The notes under the pieces were generated by a model. That model worked only from the letters and a program-made list of their open reading frames with translations. It did not search any database and was not told the origin of the DNA. Positions 19,143-27,716 of a DNA stretch of 56,460 bases are shown here, one piece after another. A program made the position numbers and the translations under genes. Source of the stretch: Shewanella algicola. Its GTDB lineage: Bacteria; Pseudomonadota; Gammaproteobacteria; Enterobacterales; Shewanellaceae. Position 1 is the first letter of the stretch; every line of letters starts with the position of its first letter. The stretch covers positions 1 through 56,460 of the forward strand of contig NZ_BMQI01000031.1 of assembly GCF_014648035.1 (NCBI RefSeq). Reading direction: 5' to 3'.

Positions 19143-19474
19143 AAAGTCAGTTGTTCACCCATGATTAAAATAATGACAACCTTGTCTACACGACTCACCA
19201 ATCAAAGATAACAACTTTAATATATCACTTTGACTAGCTTAGATGAAAAATAAAGCGTAGGAGTGTAAAAAGAATCAGTTACAGGGTCCTAGTTTATTTT
19301 TTGCATTCAAGCGTTATTGTAAATGTTTTTTAACGGCCTCTCGTCGTTCCGGTTTCGAAGCATTGCCGGGACGACGATTTAATTAACCTGTGTAAGTTGA
19401 CAACTTACAGCCTTAATCAAGGATGGGCGAAGTGCCACGACCTTAATGCCACAGGCCATAAAAAATTAACCCTA
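19143..19474. repeat. Intergenic repeat region right of the GGDEF gene
   Basis: It holds a REP-like hairpin at 19343-19377 (arms CGTCGTTCCGG / CCGGGACGACG). A motif at 19421-19461 is the reverse complement of the TTTATGGCCTG...CGTGGC(G/A)CTTC sequence at 17378-17416. No gene is seen. Confidence 0.65.
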
Positions 19475-20308
19475 TTATTCAATAGGCAGTGCCGCATCTC
19501 CGCCCCACACCGCCCATGAACCATCGTATAACGCGGCTTGATGATGGCCTGCAACATACGAGGCTAAAATCAAAATACATGCGGTGATTCCAGAGCCGCA
19601 ACTGAACACGCGCTGGGCATTATTGCTGGTATCAAGGTTGGCAAAAATCGTGTGTAGCTCTTTAGTCGATTTCATTTTAAAACCCTTGAGTACCTGAGAA
19701 AATGGCAAGTTTAACGAACCAGGAATATGACCACTGCGCATGCCAACGCGTGGCTCGGGTGACGTACCATTAAAGCGCCCTGCTGCGCGGGCATCAATAA
19801 TATCCACATTAGCATGGCCAAGGTGAGTTAATACAAATTCAGTGTCACATACTTTATGTTGTAATAAACGCCCTTTTATATCGCCAGCCTGAGTTGGGCT
19901 GGCAAATTGGCGTACTGTGTCTTTACCTTCTGCACGCCACTGCGGTAAGCCGCCGTCAAGCACAAACACTTTTTCAAAGCCCATCGCTTTAAAGGTCCAC
20001 CAGGCGCGTGGCGCAGAATAGATACCCTGATCATCGTAAATAACCAATGTGCTGTTATGAGTAATGCCCAAGGTTTGTGCCGCCTCTGTAAATTGCTCTG
20101 GGGTTGGCATAGCATGAGTTTGTGGAGAGTGATGATCAAAAAGTAGCTTATCAATTTGGCACGATACCGCACCGGGGATAACATAAAGCTCATCGTAAAC
20201 GAGGGGTTCTTTACCTAGCACAACTTCCATGCTGGCATCGAGTATGACGAGATCTGGATCTTCAAGATGTAACGCTAACCAATCTGTGGTCACTAAAGGA
20301 GAATTCAC
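19475..20308 (-). CDS. sseA: 3-mercaptopyruvate sulfurtransferase (tandem rhodanese)
   Basis: This 277-residue protein has two rhodanese domains, an inactive one at about 5-125 and a catalytic one at about 155-275. The active loop is CGSGITA with Cys237, the form typical of 3-mercaptopyruvate sulfurtransferases rather than thiosulfate rhodaneses (CRxGx[RT]). It would transfer sulfur from 3-mercaptopyruvate to thiol acceptors in the cytoplasm. Length fits E. coli SseA (281). The start is GTG at 20308, six bases after GAGAGG; no ATG exists in frame nearby. It seems unrelated to the polyamine genes on both sides. Confidence 0.87.
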   Translation of the reverse strand: MNSPLVTTDWLALHLEDPDLVILDASMEVVLGKEPLVYDELYVIPGAVSCQIDKLLFDHHSPQTHAMPTPEQFTEAAQTLGITHNSTLVIYDDQGIYSAPRAWWTFKAMGFEKVFVLDGGLPQWRAEGKDTVRQFASPTQAGDIKGRLLQHKVCDTEFVLTHLGHANVDIIDARAAGRFNGTSPEPRVGMRSGHIPGSLNLPFSQVLKGFKMKSTKELHTIFANLDTSNNAQRVFSCGSGITACILILASYVAGHHQAALYDGSWAVWGGDAALPIE

Positions 20309-20358
20309 ATTAAACCTCTCTATTATTTACGATAAAACTCAGTCAAATTAATCTTAAC

Positions 20359-20775
20359 TCAAGTTTTGACACCTCGATTTTTGTCGAGAATGCGTTGAGT
20401 TAAGCCACTTAAATAACTAAATAAAATAATACCAACAGCATCGGCAATTAAGTCGACGATATCTAATGTTCTTGATGGAATAAAGCCCTGGCTGATTTCT
20501 TCACTCAAGACGAATATTGACACTAGCACAGCACCGTAATAAAGCGGAATACGTCCAAGCAGAAAGTGTCGACTCAGTAACGCTAAATTGGCTACATAAG
20601 TTAATAAACCAAATAACAACATATGGCCAACTTTATCGCCATAAGGAATATGACGGATTAAGTCGAAAAAAATACTGTTCCCGCCTGTGTTGGCTAAATA
20701 AATGATCCATAAAATAAAACCGAAAAAACCAGCGCCAATAAAGATGGCGAATCGAGAAAATAGAGTATGAGTCAT
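20359..20775 (-). CDS. VanZ-like membrane protein
   Basis: The 138-residue protein has four predicted helices at about 7-25, 46-64, 75-93 and 108-124. It carries the VanZ-family features DKVGHMLLFGLLTY after the first helix and EISQGFIPSRTLDIVDLIADAVGIILFS near the end. Function of such short VanZ-like proteins is unknown in Gram-negative bacteria. The ATG at 20775 is chosen because GGAAG lies eight bases upstream; a longer frame would need a TTG at 20847. It lies 50 bases upstream of sseA in the same direction and may share its mRNA. Confidence 0.75.
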   Translation of the reverse strand: MTHTLFSRFAIFIGAGFFGFILWIIYLANTGGNSIFFDLIRHIPYGDKVGHMLLFGLLTYVANLALLSRHFLLGRIPLYYGAVLVSIFVLSEEISQGFIPSRTLDIVDLIADAVGIILFSYLSGLTQRILDKNRGVKT

Positions 20776-20862
20776 GTAGCATCTTCCATGTATGACGGTG
20801 GAATTTGTAAGTGATTTTCGAGATTTCAGTCTACGCGAAAAGAGCAAAAAGAGGCGTTAATT

Positions 20863-21070
20863 TTACTTAACCTGAACTCGGTATAAGGGATGAACTTATG
20901 CTATTTAACATCAACATGTTAACCCGTCTCACTTTCAAGCTTGTCATTTGTTATGCAAACAAGGCGAATTGACGCGTCAATAGCTAGCCTATTGTAAGTC
21001 GATTCAACGCAGTTAGCGGAGCAAAGGACTGTTTGAAAGGCGTTTATTATCCCGAGTTGAGGTTACTTAA
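20863..21070. mobile_element. MITE-like repeat, copy 1
   Basis: This 208-base non-coding element is bounded by imperfect inverted ends, left TTACTTAACCTGAACTCGG and right (reverse complement) TTAAGTAACCTCAACTCGG. It carries an internal TGACGCGTCA palindrome. The whole element occurs again, inverted, at 47142-47351 with most bases conserved. It has no coding capacity, so any movement would need a transposase in trans. Confidence 0.8.
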
Positions 21071-21075
21071 TAAAA

Positions 21076-21102
21076 AAGCCCTTTATTGCTAAAGGGCTTT
21101 GT
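21076..21102. terminator. Terminator of puuC
   Basis: Stem AGCCCTTTA (21077-21085) / TAAAGGGCT (21090-21098), loop TTGC, with T run on the minus strand. It lies 24 bases beyond the puuC stop. Confidence 0.85.
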
Positions 21103-21125
21103 TTACATCACTGAGATAATTACCG

Positions 21126-22622
21126 TTATAAAGCAATCCAGGTGGCTTTTAATTCGGTGTATTTATCAAACGCATGTAATGACTTATCACGGCCATTACC
21201 CGACTGCTTATAACCCCCAAAAGGTGCGGTCATATCGCCGCCATCGTAGTGATTAATCCACACCATACCACTGCGTAATGCTTTTGCGGTTTTATGTGCT
21301 TTGCTTAAGTTTGAGGTCCACACTGCTGCGGCTAATCCATAAATGGTGTCGTTAGCAATCTTAATCGCTTCGTCCATACCATCAAATTCGATTACCGATA
21401 ACACAGGGCCAAAAATTTCTTCGCTGGCGATGCGCATGTCATTTTTGACATTACTAAAAATGGTCGGCTGAACAAACATGCCGCCGGTTTCTGCCATCAC
21501 CTGCTTGCCACCCTCAACGAGCGTTGCACCCTGTTCGGTACCCGTTTTAATGTAGTTAAGCACATTGGTTAATTGCTGCTGATCGACCACCGCGCCACAC
21601 GTGGTATTAGGGTCAAGTGGATGCCCAGGCTGCCAGCCTTGCATTTCTTTGATAATAAGCTGAATGAGCTCATCTTTAACACCAGATTCAACTAATAACC
21701 GTGAGCCTGCGGTACACACCTCTCCCTGGTTAAAAGCAATGGCAACTGCGGCGGCTTCTGCGGCGGCTTTTAAATCAGGCGCATCGTTAAACACAATATT
21801 AGGGCTCTTACCACCCGCTTCTAACCACACGCGTTTCATGTTCGACTCGCCCGCGTAAATCATCAGCTGTTTGGCAATTTTGGTTGAACCGGTAAACACC
21901 AACGTATCAATATCCATGTGTAATGCTAATGCTTTACCCACTGTGTGGCCAAAACCAGGCAGCACGTTTAATACCCCAGCAGGAATACCAGCCTCTAGCG
22001 CTAACTGCGCCATACGAATGGCCGTCAATGGTGACTTTTCAGAAGGTTTTAAAATCACACTGTTACCGGTTGCAAGCGATGGTCCAAGCTTCCAACACGC
22101 CATAATCATGGGGAAGTTCCACGGTACAATGGCTGCTACAACACCAACCGCTTCGCGGGTGATCATGCCAATTTCGTTGTGTGCTGTTGGTGCAATTTCA
22201 TCGTAAATTTTATCAATGGCTTCGCCAGACCAACGAATGGCGCGCGCGGCACCCACCACATCAACGCCTTTTGAGTGTTGAATGGGTTTACCCATATCGA
22301 GAGTTTCAAGCAGTGCAAGCTCGTCTGCGTTTTCTTCTAGCAAATCAGCAAATCGAATCATGATTTGCTTACGTTGTACCGGCGGCAAGTTAGCCCAGGT
22401 ACCCGCCTCAAAAACTTCACGAGCATTGGCAACGGCTACATTGGCGTCAACTAAGTCACAACTTGCCACTTTGGCTAATACTTTGCCATCAATCGGGCTA
22501 ATGCAATCAAAGGTTTCACCAGATGCTGCGCCTTGATACTGACCATTAATAAATGCATTTCCATTAATTTGCAGACTGGCTGCCAATGCTTGCCAATCGC
22601 TAAGACTTGTTGGAGTACTCAT
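21126..22622 (-). CDS. puuC: Gamma-glutamyl-gamma-aminobutyraldehyde dehydrogenase
   Basis: This 498-residue NAD(P)-dependent aldehyde dehydrogenase oxidises the gamma-glutamyl aldehyde made by PuuB to gamma-glutamyl-GABA. Catalytic residues are Asn169 in VPWNFPM, Glu268 in LEAGGKSPNIVF and Cys303 in NQGEVCTAGSR. The LEAGGKS form, with Ala after the catalytic Glu, is shared with E. coli PuuC (495 residues). It can also act on 4-aminobutanal from SpuC or on 3-aminopropanal. It is divergent from bauA across a 291-base region with two candidate operators, and stands apart from the other puu genes across the GGDEF/sseA insertion. Confidence 0.88.
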   Translation of the reverse strand: MSTPTSLSDWQALAASLQINGNAFINGQYQGAASGETFDCISPIDGKVLAKVASCDLVDANVAVANAREVFEAGTWANLPPVQRKQIMIRFADLLEENADELALLETLDMGKPIQHSKGVDVVGAARAIRWSGEAIDKIYDEIAPTAHNEIGMITREAVGVVAAIVPWNFPMIMACWKLGPSLATGNSVILKPSEKSPLTAIRMAQLALEAGIPAGVLNVLPGFGHTVGKALALHMDIDTLVFTGSTKIAKQLMIYAGESNMKRVWLEAGGKSPNIVFNDAPDLKAAAEAAAVAIAFNQGEVCTAGSRLLVESGVKDELIQLIIKEMQGWQPGHPLDPNTTCGAVVDQQQLTNVLNYIKTGTEQGATLVEGGKQVMAETGGMFVQPTIFSNVKNDMRIASEEIFGPVLSVIEFDGMDEAIKIANDTIYGLAAAVWTSNLSKAHKTAKALRSGMVWINHYDGGDMTAPFGGYKQSGNGRDKSLHAFDKYTELKATWIAL

Positions 22623-22782
22623 TGTGACCTCGATTTAATAAATGGATTGATAAGCACCACTCCATGTGATGCTAAACAACGTAATTAGCTTGTGCTACTC
22701 AATATATTTACTGTGAATATTGTCACCTGATGAGGCTAAACAGCAAGAAGTTTTCAATATATTTTACAAAATAGTCTAATTT

Positions 22783-22801
22783 AGTATAAATAAATGCACA
22801 C
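22783..22801. promoter_or_regulatory. Candidate polyamine-regulon operator A (puuC / bauA)
   Basis: AGTATAAATAAATGCACAC, nearly the same as the site AGTGTTAAATAAAATGCACAC-like core at 15824-15844 upstream of the second puuB. Confidence 0.45.
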
Positions 22802-22810
22802 ACCCCTTTT

Positions 22811-22830
22811 ATGTTCATTATTTTTGACAT
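22811..22830. promoter_or_regulatory. Candidate polyamine-regulon operator B (puuC / bauA)
   Basis: ATGTTCATTATTTTTGACAT has ATGT/ACAT ends. On the minus strand it contains AAAAATAATGAACA, one base away from the E. coli PuuR box as recalled (AAAATATAATGAACA). Confidence 0.5.
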
Positions 22831-22913
22831 AGCATAGCAAATATCAATCACTCATAATTTAACCATTATGATTTGGCCAACTGACTAATTTGTTACCTAT
22901 GTAGAGTCTATTT

Positions 22914-24266
22914 ATGAACGAAATTCAGCGCAAAGGAACGGGCGACTCATCGCAAACATGGCCGAATATGGCGCATTTTTGGATGCCATTTACTGCCAAT
23001 AAGCAATTTAAAACAAACCCACGCTTGTTAGTGTCGGCACAAGGTATGTATTACACCGACATTGATGGTAACAAGGTGCTCGATGCCACCGCAGGATTAT
23101 GGTGTTGTAATGCCGGTCACGGCAGGGCTGAAATATCTGAAGCGGTAAGCAAACAAATTAACCAGATGGACTTTGCACCGTCTTTTCAAATGGGCCATCC
23201 ATTGGCGTTTGAATTGGCCCACAAACTCAGTGAAATAAGCCCTGATGGACTGGACCATGTATTTTTTACTAACTCGGGTTCAGAGTCTGTCGATACCGCA
23301 TTAAAAATGGCGCTTTGTTATCACCGCGCCAATGGTCAAGCGAGCCGTACACGCTTTATTGGCCGCGAATTAGGCTATCACGGTGTTGGTTTTGGCGGCA
23401 TTTCGGTTGGCGGTATCAGTAATAATCGCAAAACCTTTAGCCAACAATTGCTACAAGGTGTTGACCACCTGCCCCATACACTCGACATTGCCAACAATGC
23501 CTTTAGTCATGGTCTGCCGCCACACGGTTTAGACAAGGCTGAAGTGCTTGAGCAGCTCATAACGTTACACGGCGCAGAAAACATTGCCGCTGTTATTGTA
23601 GAGCCCATGTCCGGTTCTGCTGGGGTAATTTTACCGCCAGAGGGCTACCTTAAACGCTTACGCGAAATCACCCAAAAACACGGTATTTTATTGATATTTG
23701 ATGAAGTTATTACCGGGTTTGGCCGCGTTGGAGCCGCTTTTGCCAGTGAGCGCTGGCAAGTGACGCCAGACATGATCACCACTGCAAAAGCCATTAACAA
23801 TGGCGCTATTCCTATGGGGGCGGTATTTGTTAGTGATGGTATTCATAATACCTGCATGAATGGCCCAGACGAGTTAATTGAGTTTTTCCATGGTTACACT
23901 TATTCAGGTCACCCAGTGGCAGCGGCATCAGCCCTAGCAACCTTGTCTATTTATGAAAATGAACAACTATTTGAACGCGCGCGCGAGCTTGAATCTTACT
24001 TTGAACAAGCAGTACATAGCCTCAAAGGCTTGCCAAATGTGATTGATATTCGCAACACAGGTTTGGTTGCGGGCATTCAGTTTACCCCAAGTGATAAAGG
24101 CGTGGGTAAACGTGGTTATGCCATATTTGACCATTGCTTTAGAAACGGCGCATTAGTGCGGGCAACGGCTGACATCATAGCCCTATCTCCACCACTAATT
24201 GTCGAAAAATCACAAATAGATGACATGGTTAATCAACTAACCGATGCCATTAACGCCGTGGATTAA
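22914..24266 (+). CDS. bauA: Omega-amino acid--pyruvate aminotransferase (BauA-like)
   Basis: This 450-residue class-III PLP enzyme carries AGLWCCNAGHGR near 60-71, TNSGSESVDTALK near 119-131, DEVITGFGRVG with Asp263, and Schiff-base Lys292 in TTAKAINNGAIPMG. The pattern is that of beta-alanine (omega-amino acid):pyruvate aminotransferases. It would convert beta-alanine to malonate semialdehyde. The next gene, 33 bases downstream, is the CoA-acylating dehydrogenase that uses that product. In pseudomonads this pair finishes spermidine-derived beta-alanine breakdown, which fits the polyamine genes here. Confidence 0.83.
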   Translation: MNEIQRKGTGDSSQTWPNMAHFWMPFTANKQFKTNPRLLVSAQGMYYTDIDGNKVLDATAGLWCCNAGHGRAEISEAVSKQINQMDFAPSFQMGHPLAFELAHKLSEISPDGLDHVFFTNSGSESVDTALKMALCYHRANGQASRTRFIGRELGYHGVGFGGISVGGISNNRKTFSQQLLQGVDHLPHTLDIANNAFSHGLPPHGLDKAEVLEQLITLHGAENIAAVIVEPMSGSAGVILPPEGYLKRLREITQKHGILLIFDEVITGFGRVGAAFASERWQVTPDMITTAKAINNGAIPMGAVFVSDGIHNTCMNGPDELIEFFHGYTYSGHPVAAASALATLSIYENEQLFERARELESYFEQAVHSLKGLPNVIDIRNTGLVAGIQFTPSDKGVGKRGYAIFDHCFRNGALVRATADIIALSPPLIVEKSQIDDMVNQLTDAINAVD

Positions 24267-24299
24267 TTCATTTTTAGTTTATAAGAAAGGACTGCAAGC

Positions 24300-25799
24300 A
24301 TGCTTAACATGACCCATTTTGTGGATGGACAACTGACTCAAACCAGCCAGCGCCAACAAACGATTTACGATCCTGCAACCGGTGAAGCCCGCGGCCAGGT
24401 GTCATTAGCCAGCCAGGATGAAGTCGACACTGCCATTGCTGCGGCTAAAACCGCGTTTGACACTTGGTCACAAGTGACTCCACTCAACCGTGCTCGCGTG
24501 TTATTTAAATTTAAAGCGTTAGTCGAGCAGCATGTCGATAAATTAGCAGAACTGATTACCCTAGAGCATGGCAAAGTGCTTGATGACGCCAAAGGCGAAA
24601 TTACTCGAGGCCTCGAAGTGGTTGAGTTTGCCTGTGGTATACCGCACTTATTAAAGGGCGAACACACCCAGCAAGTCGGTGGTGGTGTTGATGCTTGGTC
24701 TGTTAATCAAGCATTAGGTGTTGTAGCCGGTATTGCACCGTTTAACTTCCCGGTAATGGTGCCGATGTGGATGTTCCCGATTGCCATTGCCTGTGGTAAC
24801 ACCTTTATTATGAAACCGTCTGAAAAAGACCCAAGCTCGGTCATGCTCATTGCTGAGTTACTCAAACAAGCAGGCTTGCCTGACGGAGTATTTAACGTCA
24901 TCAACGGCGATAAAGAAGCGGTAGACGCTTTGCTCACCCACCCAGACATTAAAGCCGTCAGTTTTGTTGGCTCAACCCCTATTGCGGAATACATCTACAC
25001 CACAGCGTCTGCCCACGGCAAGCGAGTACAAGCATTGGGCGGAGCTAAAAATCATATGTTATTAATGCCCGATGCTGATTTAGATCAAGCTGTTAATGCA
25101 TTAATGGGTGCAGCATATGGTAGTGCGGGTGAACGTTGCATGGCCATTTCTGTGGTATTGGCGGTGGGTGATATCGGCGACAAACTGGTCGATAAATTAT
25201 TACCGCAGATTAGTGCATTAAAGGTCGGCAGCGGTATCACTCCAGAAATGGACATGGGGCCACTTATTTCAGCACAACATTTAGCCAAAGTGCGTAACTA
25301 TGTTGAAACAGGCATTAATGAAGGGGCTAAATTGGTTGTCGATGGCCGCGATATTAGTATTAGCAACCATCAGCAAGGCTACTTTTTAGGTGCCTGCTTG
25401 TTTGACCATGTGACACCGCAAATGAGCATTTACCAACAAGAAATTTTTGGCCCTGTGCTGGCCATTGTGCGAGTCGACACTTATGCCGAAGCATTAGCGC
25501 TCATTAACCAACATGAGTTTGGTAATGGCACAGCAATTTTTACTCAAAATGGGCAAGCGGCACGGCATTTTTGCCATCATGTTGAAGTGGGTATGGTGGG
25601 CGTTAACGTACCCATCCCGGTGCCAATGGCCTTTCATAGCTTTGGTGGCTGGAAGCGTTCACTATTTGGTCCACTGCATATGCATGGTCCTGATGGCGTG
25701 CGTTTTTACACTAAGCGTAAAGCCATTACCGCCCGTTGGCCACAAGCTAAAGTCGACGCGAACGAACCGTCGGCCTTTATTATGCCAACCATGAAATAA
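24300..25799 (+). CDS. mmsA: CoA-acylating methylmalonate/malonate-semialdehyde dehydrogenase
   Basis: This 499-residue protein is a member of the CoA-dependent branch of the aldehyde dehydrogenases. Asn149 in PFNFPVM and nucleophile Cys280 in GSAGERCMA are present. The general-base Glu of ordinary members is replaced in QALGGAKNHM (about 244-253), as is typical of MmsA. It would oxidise malonate semialdehyde (from BauA) to acetyl-CoA with loss of CO2, or methylmalonate semialdehyde to propionyl-CoA. AAAGGA precedes the ATG. Position after bauA favours the beta-alanine role (BauC-type); valine-pathway genes are not nearby. Confidence 0.87.
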   Translation: MLNMTHFVDGQLTQTSQRQQTIYDPATGEARGQVSLASQDEVDTAIAAAKTAFDTWSQVTPLNRARVLFKFKALVEQHVDKLAELITLEHGKVLDDAKGEITRGLEVVEFACGIPHLLKGEHTQQVGGGVDAWSVNQALGVVAGIAPFNFPVMVPMWMFPIAIACGNTFIMKPSEKDPSSVMLIAELLKQAGLPDGVFNVINGDKEAVDALLTHPDIKAVSFVGSTPIAEYIYTTASAHGKRVQALGGAKNHMLLMPDADLDQAVNALMGAAYGSAGERCMAISVVLAVGDIGDKLVDKLLPQISALKVGSGITPEMDMGPLISAQHLAKVRNYVETGINEGAKLVVDGRDISISNHQQGYFLGACLFDHVTPQMSIYQQEIFGPVLAIVRVDTYAEALALINQHEFGNGTAIFTQNGQAARHFCHHVEVGMVGVNVPIPVPMAFHSFGGWKRSLFGPLHMHGPDGVRFYTKRKAITARWPQAKVDANEPSAFIMPTMK

Positions 25800-25808
25800 G
25801 TGAGCATC

Positions 25809-26177
25809 ATGAATAAAAGCATCAGTGATATCACCCTATTTAGTGCTCAATCTACCAAGGTTGAGTCGTACCACTTAGCCGATGAAAAAAGAATCACGGG
25901 TAACCCGCTGCAATCGGTGCAAAATCATTTCGAAAGCCCTTGTAAACAATTTAACGTTGGGGTTTGGCAAAGTGAAGCAGGCAGCTGGTCTGTGAGTTAC
26001 AGCGAGTATGAGTATTGCGACATTCTTGAAGGCAGTAGCATTATTACCGACAGTGAGGGCCACAGTTTAACGGTTAAGGCTGGCGATAAATTTGTTATTC
26101 CATCTGGGTTTACAGGTACTTGGGAGGTCGTTGGATTGTGTAAAAAGATTTACGTTATGTTTGAACAGCAAGCTTGA
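25809..26177 (+). CDS. Small cupin-domain protein
   Basis: This 122-residue single-domain protein has a double-stranded beta-helix of the DUF861/cupin_3 type. The pattern is SEAGSWSVSYSEYEYCDILEGSSIITD, then KAGDKFVIPSGFTGTWEV, at about 55-110. The classical metal-binding histidines of cupins are not evident; acidic and Tyr residues take their places. It starts 9 bases after the mmsA stop and so belongs to bauA-mmsA-cupin. A GTG at 25800 would add three residues; the ATG at 25809, with AAGTGAG upstream, is preferred. Similar cupins accompany amine catabolism genes, but no function is established. No terminator was seen before the porin gene. Confidence 0.75.
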   Translation: MNKSISDITLFSAQSTKVESYHLADEKRITGNPLQSVQNHFESPCKQFNVGVWQSEAGSWSVSYSEYEYCDILEGSSIITDSEGHSLTVKAGDKFVIPSGFTGTWEVVGLCKKIYVMFEQQA

Positions 26178-26307
26178 TCAAACATAGTGTTTAACCGCCA
26201 TGCGGTACAGGCAAAACCTATTGGTTTTGACTCTGATAAATGGCATACGCAGTGACTGAATAGTGTAATAACGAGCCACTGTATTATATGTAAATGGAGA
26301 TGATATC

Positions 26308-27048
26308 GTGTCGAACACATTAAAAAGAACGCGAATTGCACTGTTAAGCGGATTAACATTATCAGCTACCCTACTCGCTCCGTTAGCGACGGCAGAAGTC
26401 TCTGGCGCAGTAAGTGTAACTAATGATTACCGCTTTCGTGGTGTATCACAAACCGCTGGCGATCCAGCCCTACAAGCCAATATTGATTGGAGCCATGATT
26501 CTGGCTTCTTTGTGGGTGCTTGGGGCAGCAATGTCGACTTTGATGAGCCAGGTTATAACGGCCCAGACGTCGAAATAGATTTGTACGCCGGTTACTATGG
26601 TGAAATTAACGACGACACCAGTTATGACTTCACCTTGTATCGTTATAACTACCCTGGAGACAGTGAGTTAGATTATCTCGAAGTCAGCGCGGGTATCGAT
26701 TATAGCGGATTTAGAGCAGCGTATTGGTATACCGACGATTATGGTGGAAGTGATTTAGCCCTGCATTACACTGAAATTAACTACAGCTGGGGATTTGCCG
26801 AAGATTGGAGCCTAGATTTACATTATGGCTATAACTTTGGAGACGGCATTGACGATGGAGAAGGCTTTGACGATGGAGAAGGCTTTGACAGCTACTCAGA
26901 TTATTCGATTGGCGTATCAACTGAGTTTAGTGGCTTTAGTGTTTCAATGGCTTATTTAGACACCGACATAGATGGTGATAATGAGGTTAATTCTGGGGTT
27001 TATAAAAACTCTGGCACCTTATTAGCTAGCGTAAGTTACGCATTTTAA
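26308..27048 (+). CDS. TorF family putative porin (TIGR02001-like)
   Basis: The 246-residue outer-membrane protein has a signal peptide (residues 1-29, cleavage probably after ATA). The mature part is built of amphipathic beta strands rich in Tyr, Gly and Asp, opening VSGAVSVTNDYRFRGVSQTAGDPALQANIDW, the hallmark of the TorF/TIGR02001 group. It ends with the aromatic residue Phe (ASVSYAF), as expected for barrel insertion. The start is GTG at 26308 with GGAG eight bases upstream. Residues around 182-194 include a tandem acidic repeat DDGEGF from an 18-base DNA duplication. Position after the amine-catabolism genes suggests, but does not prove, a role in amine uptake. Confidence 0.82.
   Translation: MSNTLKRTRIALLSGLTLSATLLAPLATAEVSGAVSVTNDYRFRGVSQTAGDPALQANIDWSHDSGFFVGAWGSNVDFDEPGYNGPDVEIDLYAGYYGEINDDTSYDFTLYRYNYPGDSELDYLEVSAGIDYSGFRAAYWYTDDYGGSDLALHYTEINYSWGFAEDWSLDLHYGYNFGDGIDDGEGFDDGEGFDSYSDYSIGVSTEFSGFSVSMAYLDTDIDGDNEVNSGVYKNSGTLLASVSYAF
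26851..26886 (+). repeat. 18-base tandem duplication in the porin gene
   Basis: GACGATGGAGAAGGCTTT occurs twice without spacing (26851-26868, 26869-26886), adding one DDGEGF unit to a probable loop of the barrel. Confidence 0.9.
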
Positions 27049-27104
27049 ATACTTAAAGTTTATAAACGGGCTTTAAGACCTAGCTTAGCGCTGGGGCGCT
27101 AACC

Positions 27105-27132
27105 ATAAAAAACCGCCATTGGCGGTTTTTTA
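27105..27132. terminator. Terminator after the porin gene
   Basis: Stem AAAACCGCC / GGCGGTTTT with loop ATT, flanked by A and T runs, 58 bases after the stop. Confidence 0.85.
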
Positions 27133-27309
27133 TTATCCGCAATGCCACAATAAGCTTAAACAATGCTCAGCAAGGCTTTTAACAGTACAGTTTGATCAAG
27201 GATTAGACCTTGCTCATAGATTTCAACAAAATAGCGTTGCATACAAGCATGACCGGAGTATCTTAACGCCATAGACTGTATAACATTAATCGCCACCAAG
27301 GAGTGCACC

Positions 27310-27654
27310 ATGGCAGACAATATCATCAAAATACTGATCATTGTGGGGTTGTTTTTTCTCGCCTATAAACTGATTTTTACCAGCAGCCGTGGATTAACAT
27401 TATTCGAAATGCACTTTAAAGATGGCAAGCTAACAAATCACAAAGGCAAAATTCCAGAACGCTTTGAACGCGAATGTCGGGCAATTGCAAAATCAAACAA
27501 ACTGACCTGCACCATTAGAGCTGAAAAATCAGGTCATGTACGTCTGCATGTGTCCGCTAATGTGGGTGATAATTTAATTCAGCAAATTCGCAATCAATTT
27601 CCGTTTGAGTATTACGATAAAAAACAACAAGACTCATCAAAATTGAAGGGTTAA
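27310..27654 (+). CDS. DUF3634 family small membrane protein
   Basis: The 114-residue protein has one N-terminal membrane helix (about 5-22) and a soluble domain with the pattern RGLTLFEMHFKDGKLTNHKGKIPERFERECRAIAK, which matches DUF3634, a family of unknown function common in Shewanella and Vibrio. The start ATG has GGAG upstream. It is monocistronic, with a terminator on each side. The C-terminal tail is basic and polar. Confidence 0.78.
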   Translation: MADNIIKILIIVGLFFLAYKLIFTSSRGLTLFEMHFKDGKLTNHKGKIPERFERECRAIAKSNKLTCTIRAEKSGHVRLHVSANVGDNLIQQIRNQFPFEYYDKKQQDSSKLKG

Positions 27655-27671
27655 TCGTTATTGACCACCAA

Positions 27672-27701
27672 CAAAAATGGACTCATTCGAGTCCATTTTT
27701 G
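27672..27701. terminator. Bidirectional terminator between DUF3634 and DUF3833 genes
   Basis: Perfect 12-bp stem AAAAATGGACTC / GAGTCCATTTTT with loop ATTC, between two convergent genes. Confidence 0.9.
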
Positions 27702-27716
27702 TTATTGAATATAAGG

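Noticed and set aside
24365..24994. Two antisense frames of 95-100 codons within mmsA
   Set aside because: Shadow frames of a strongly supported gene on the other strand.
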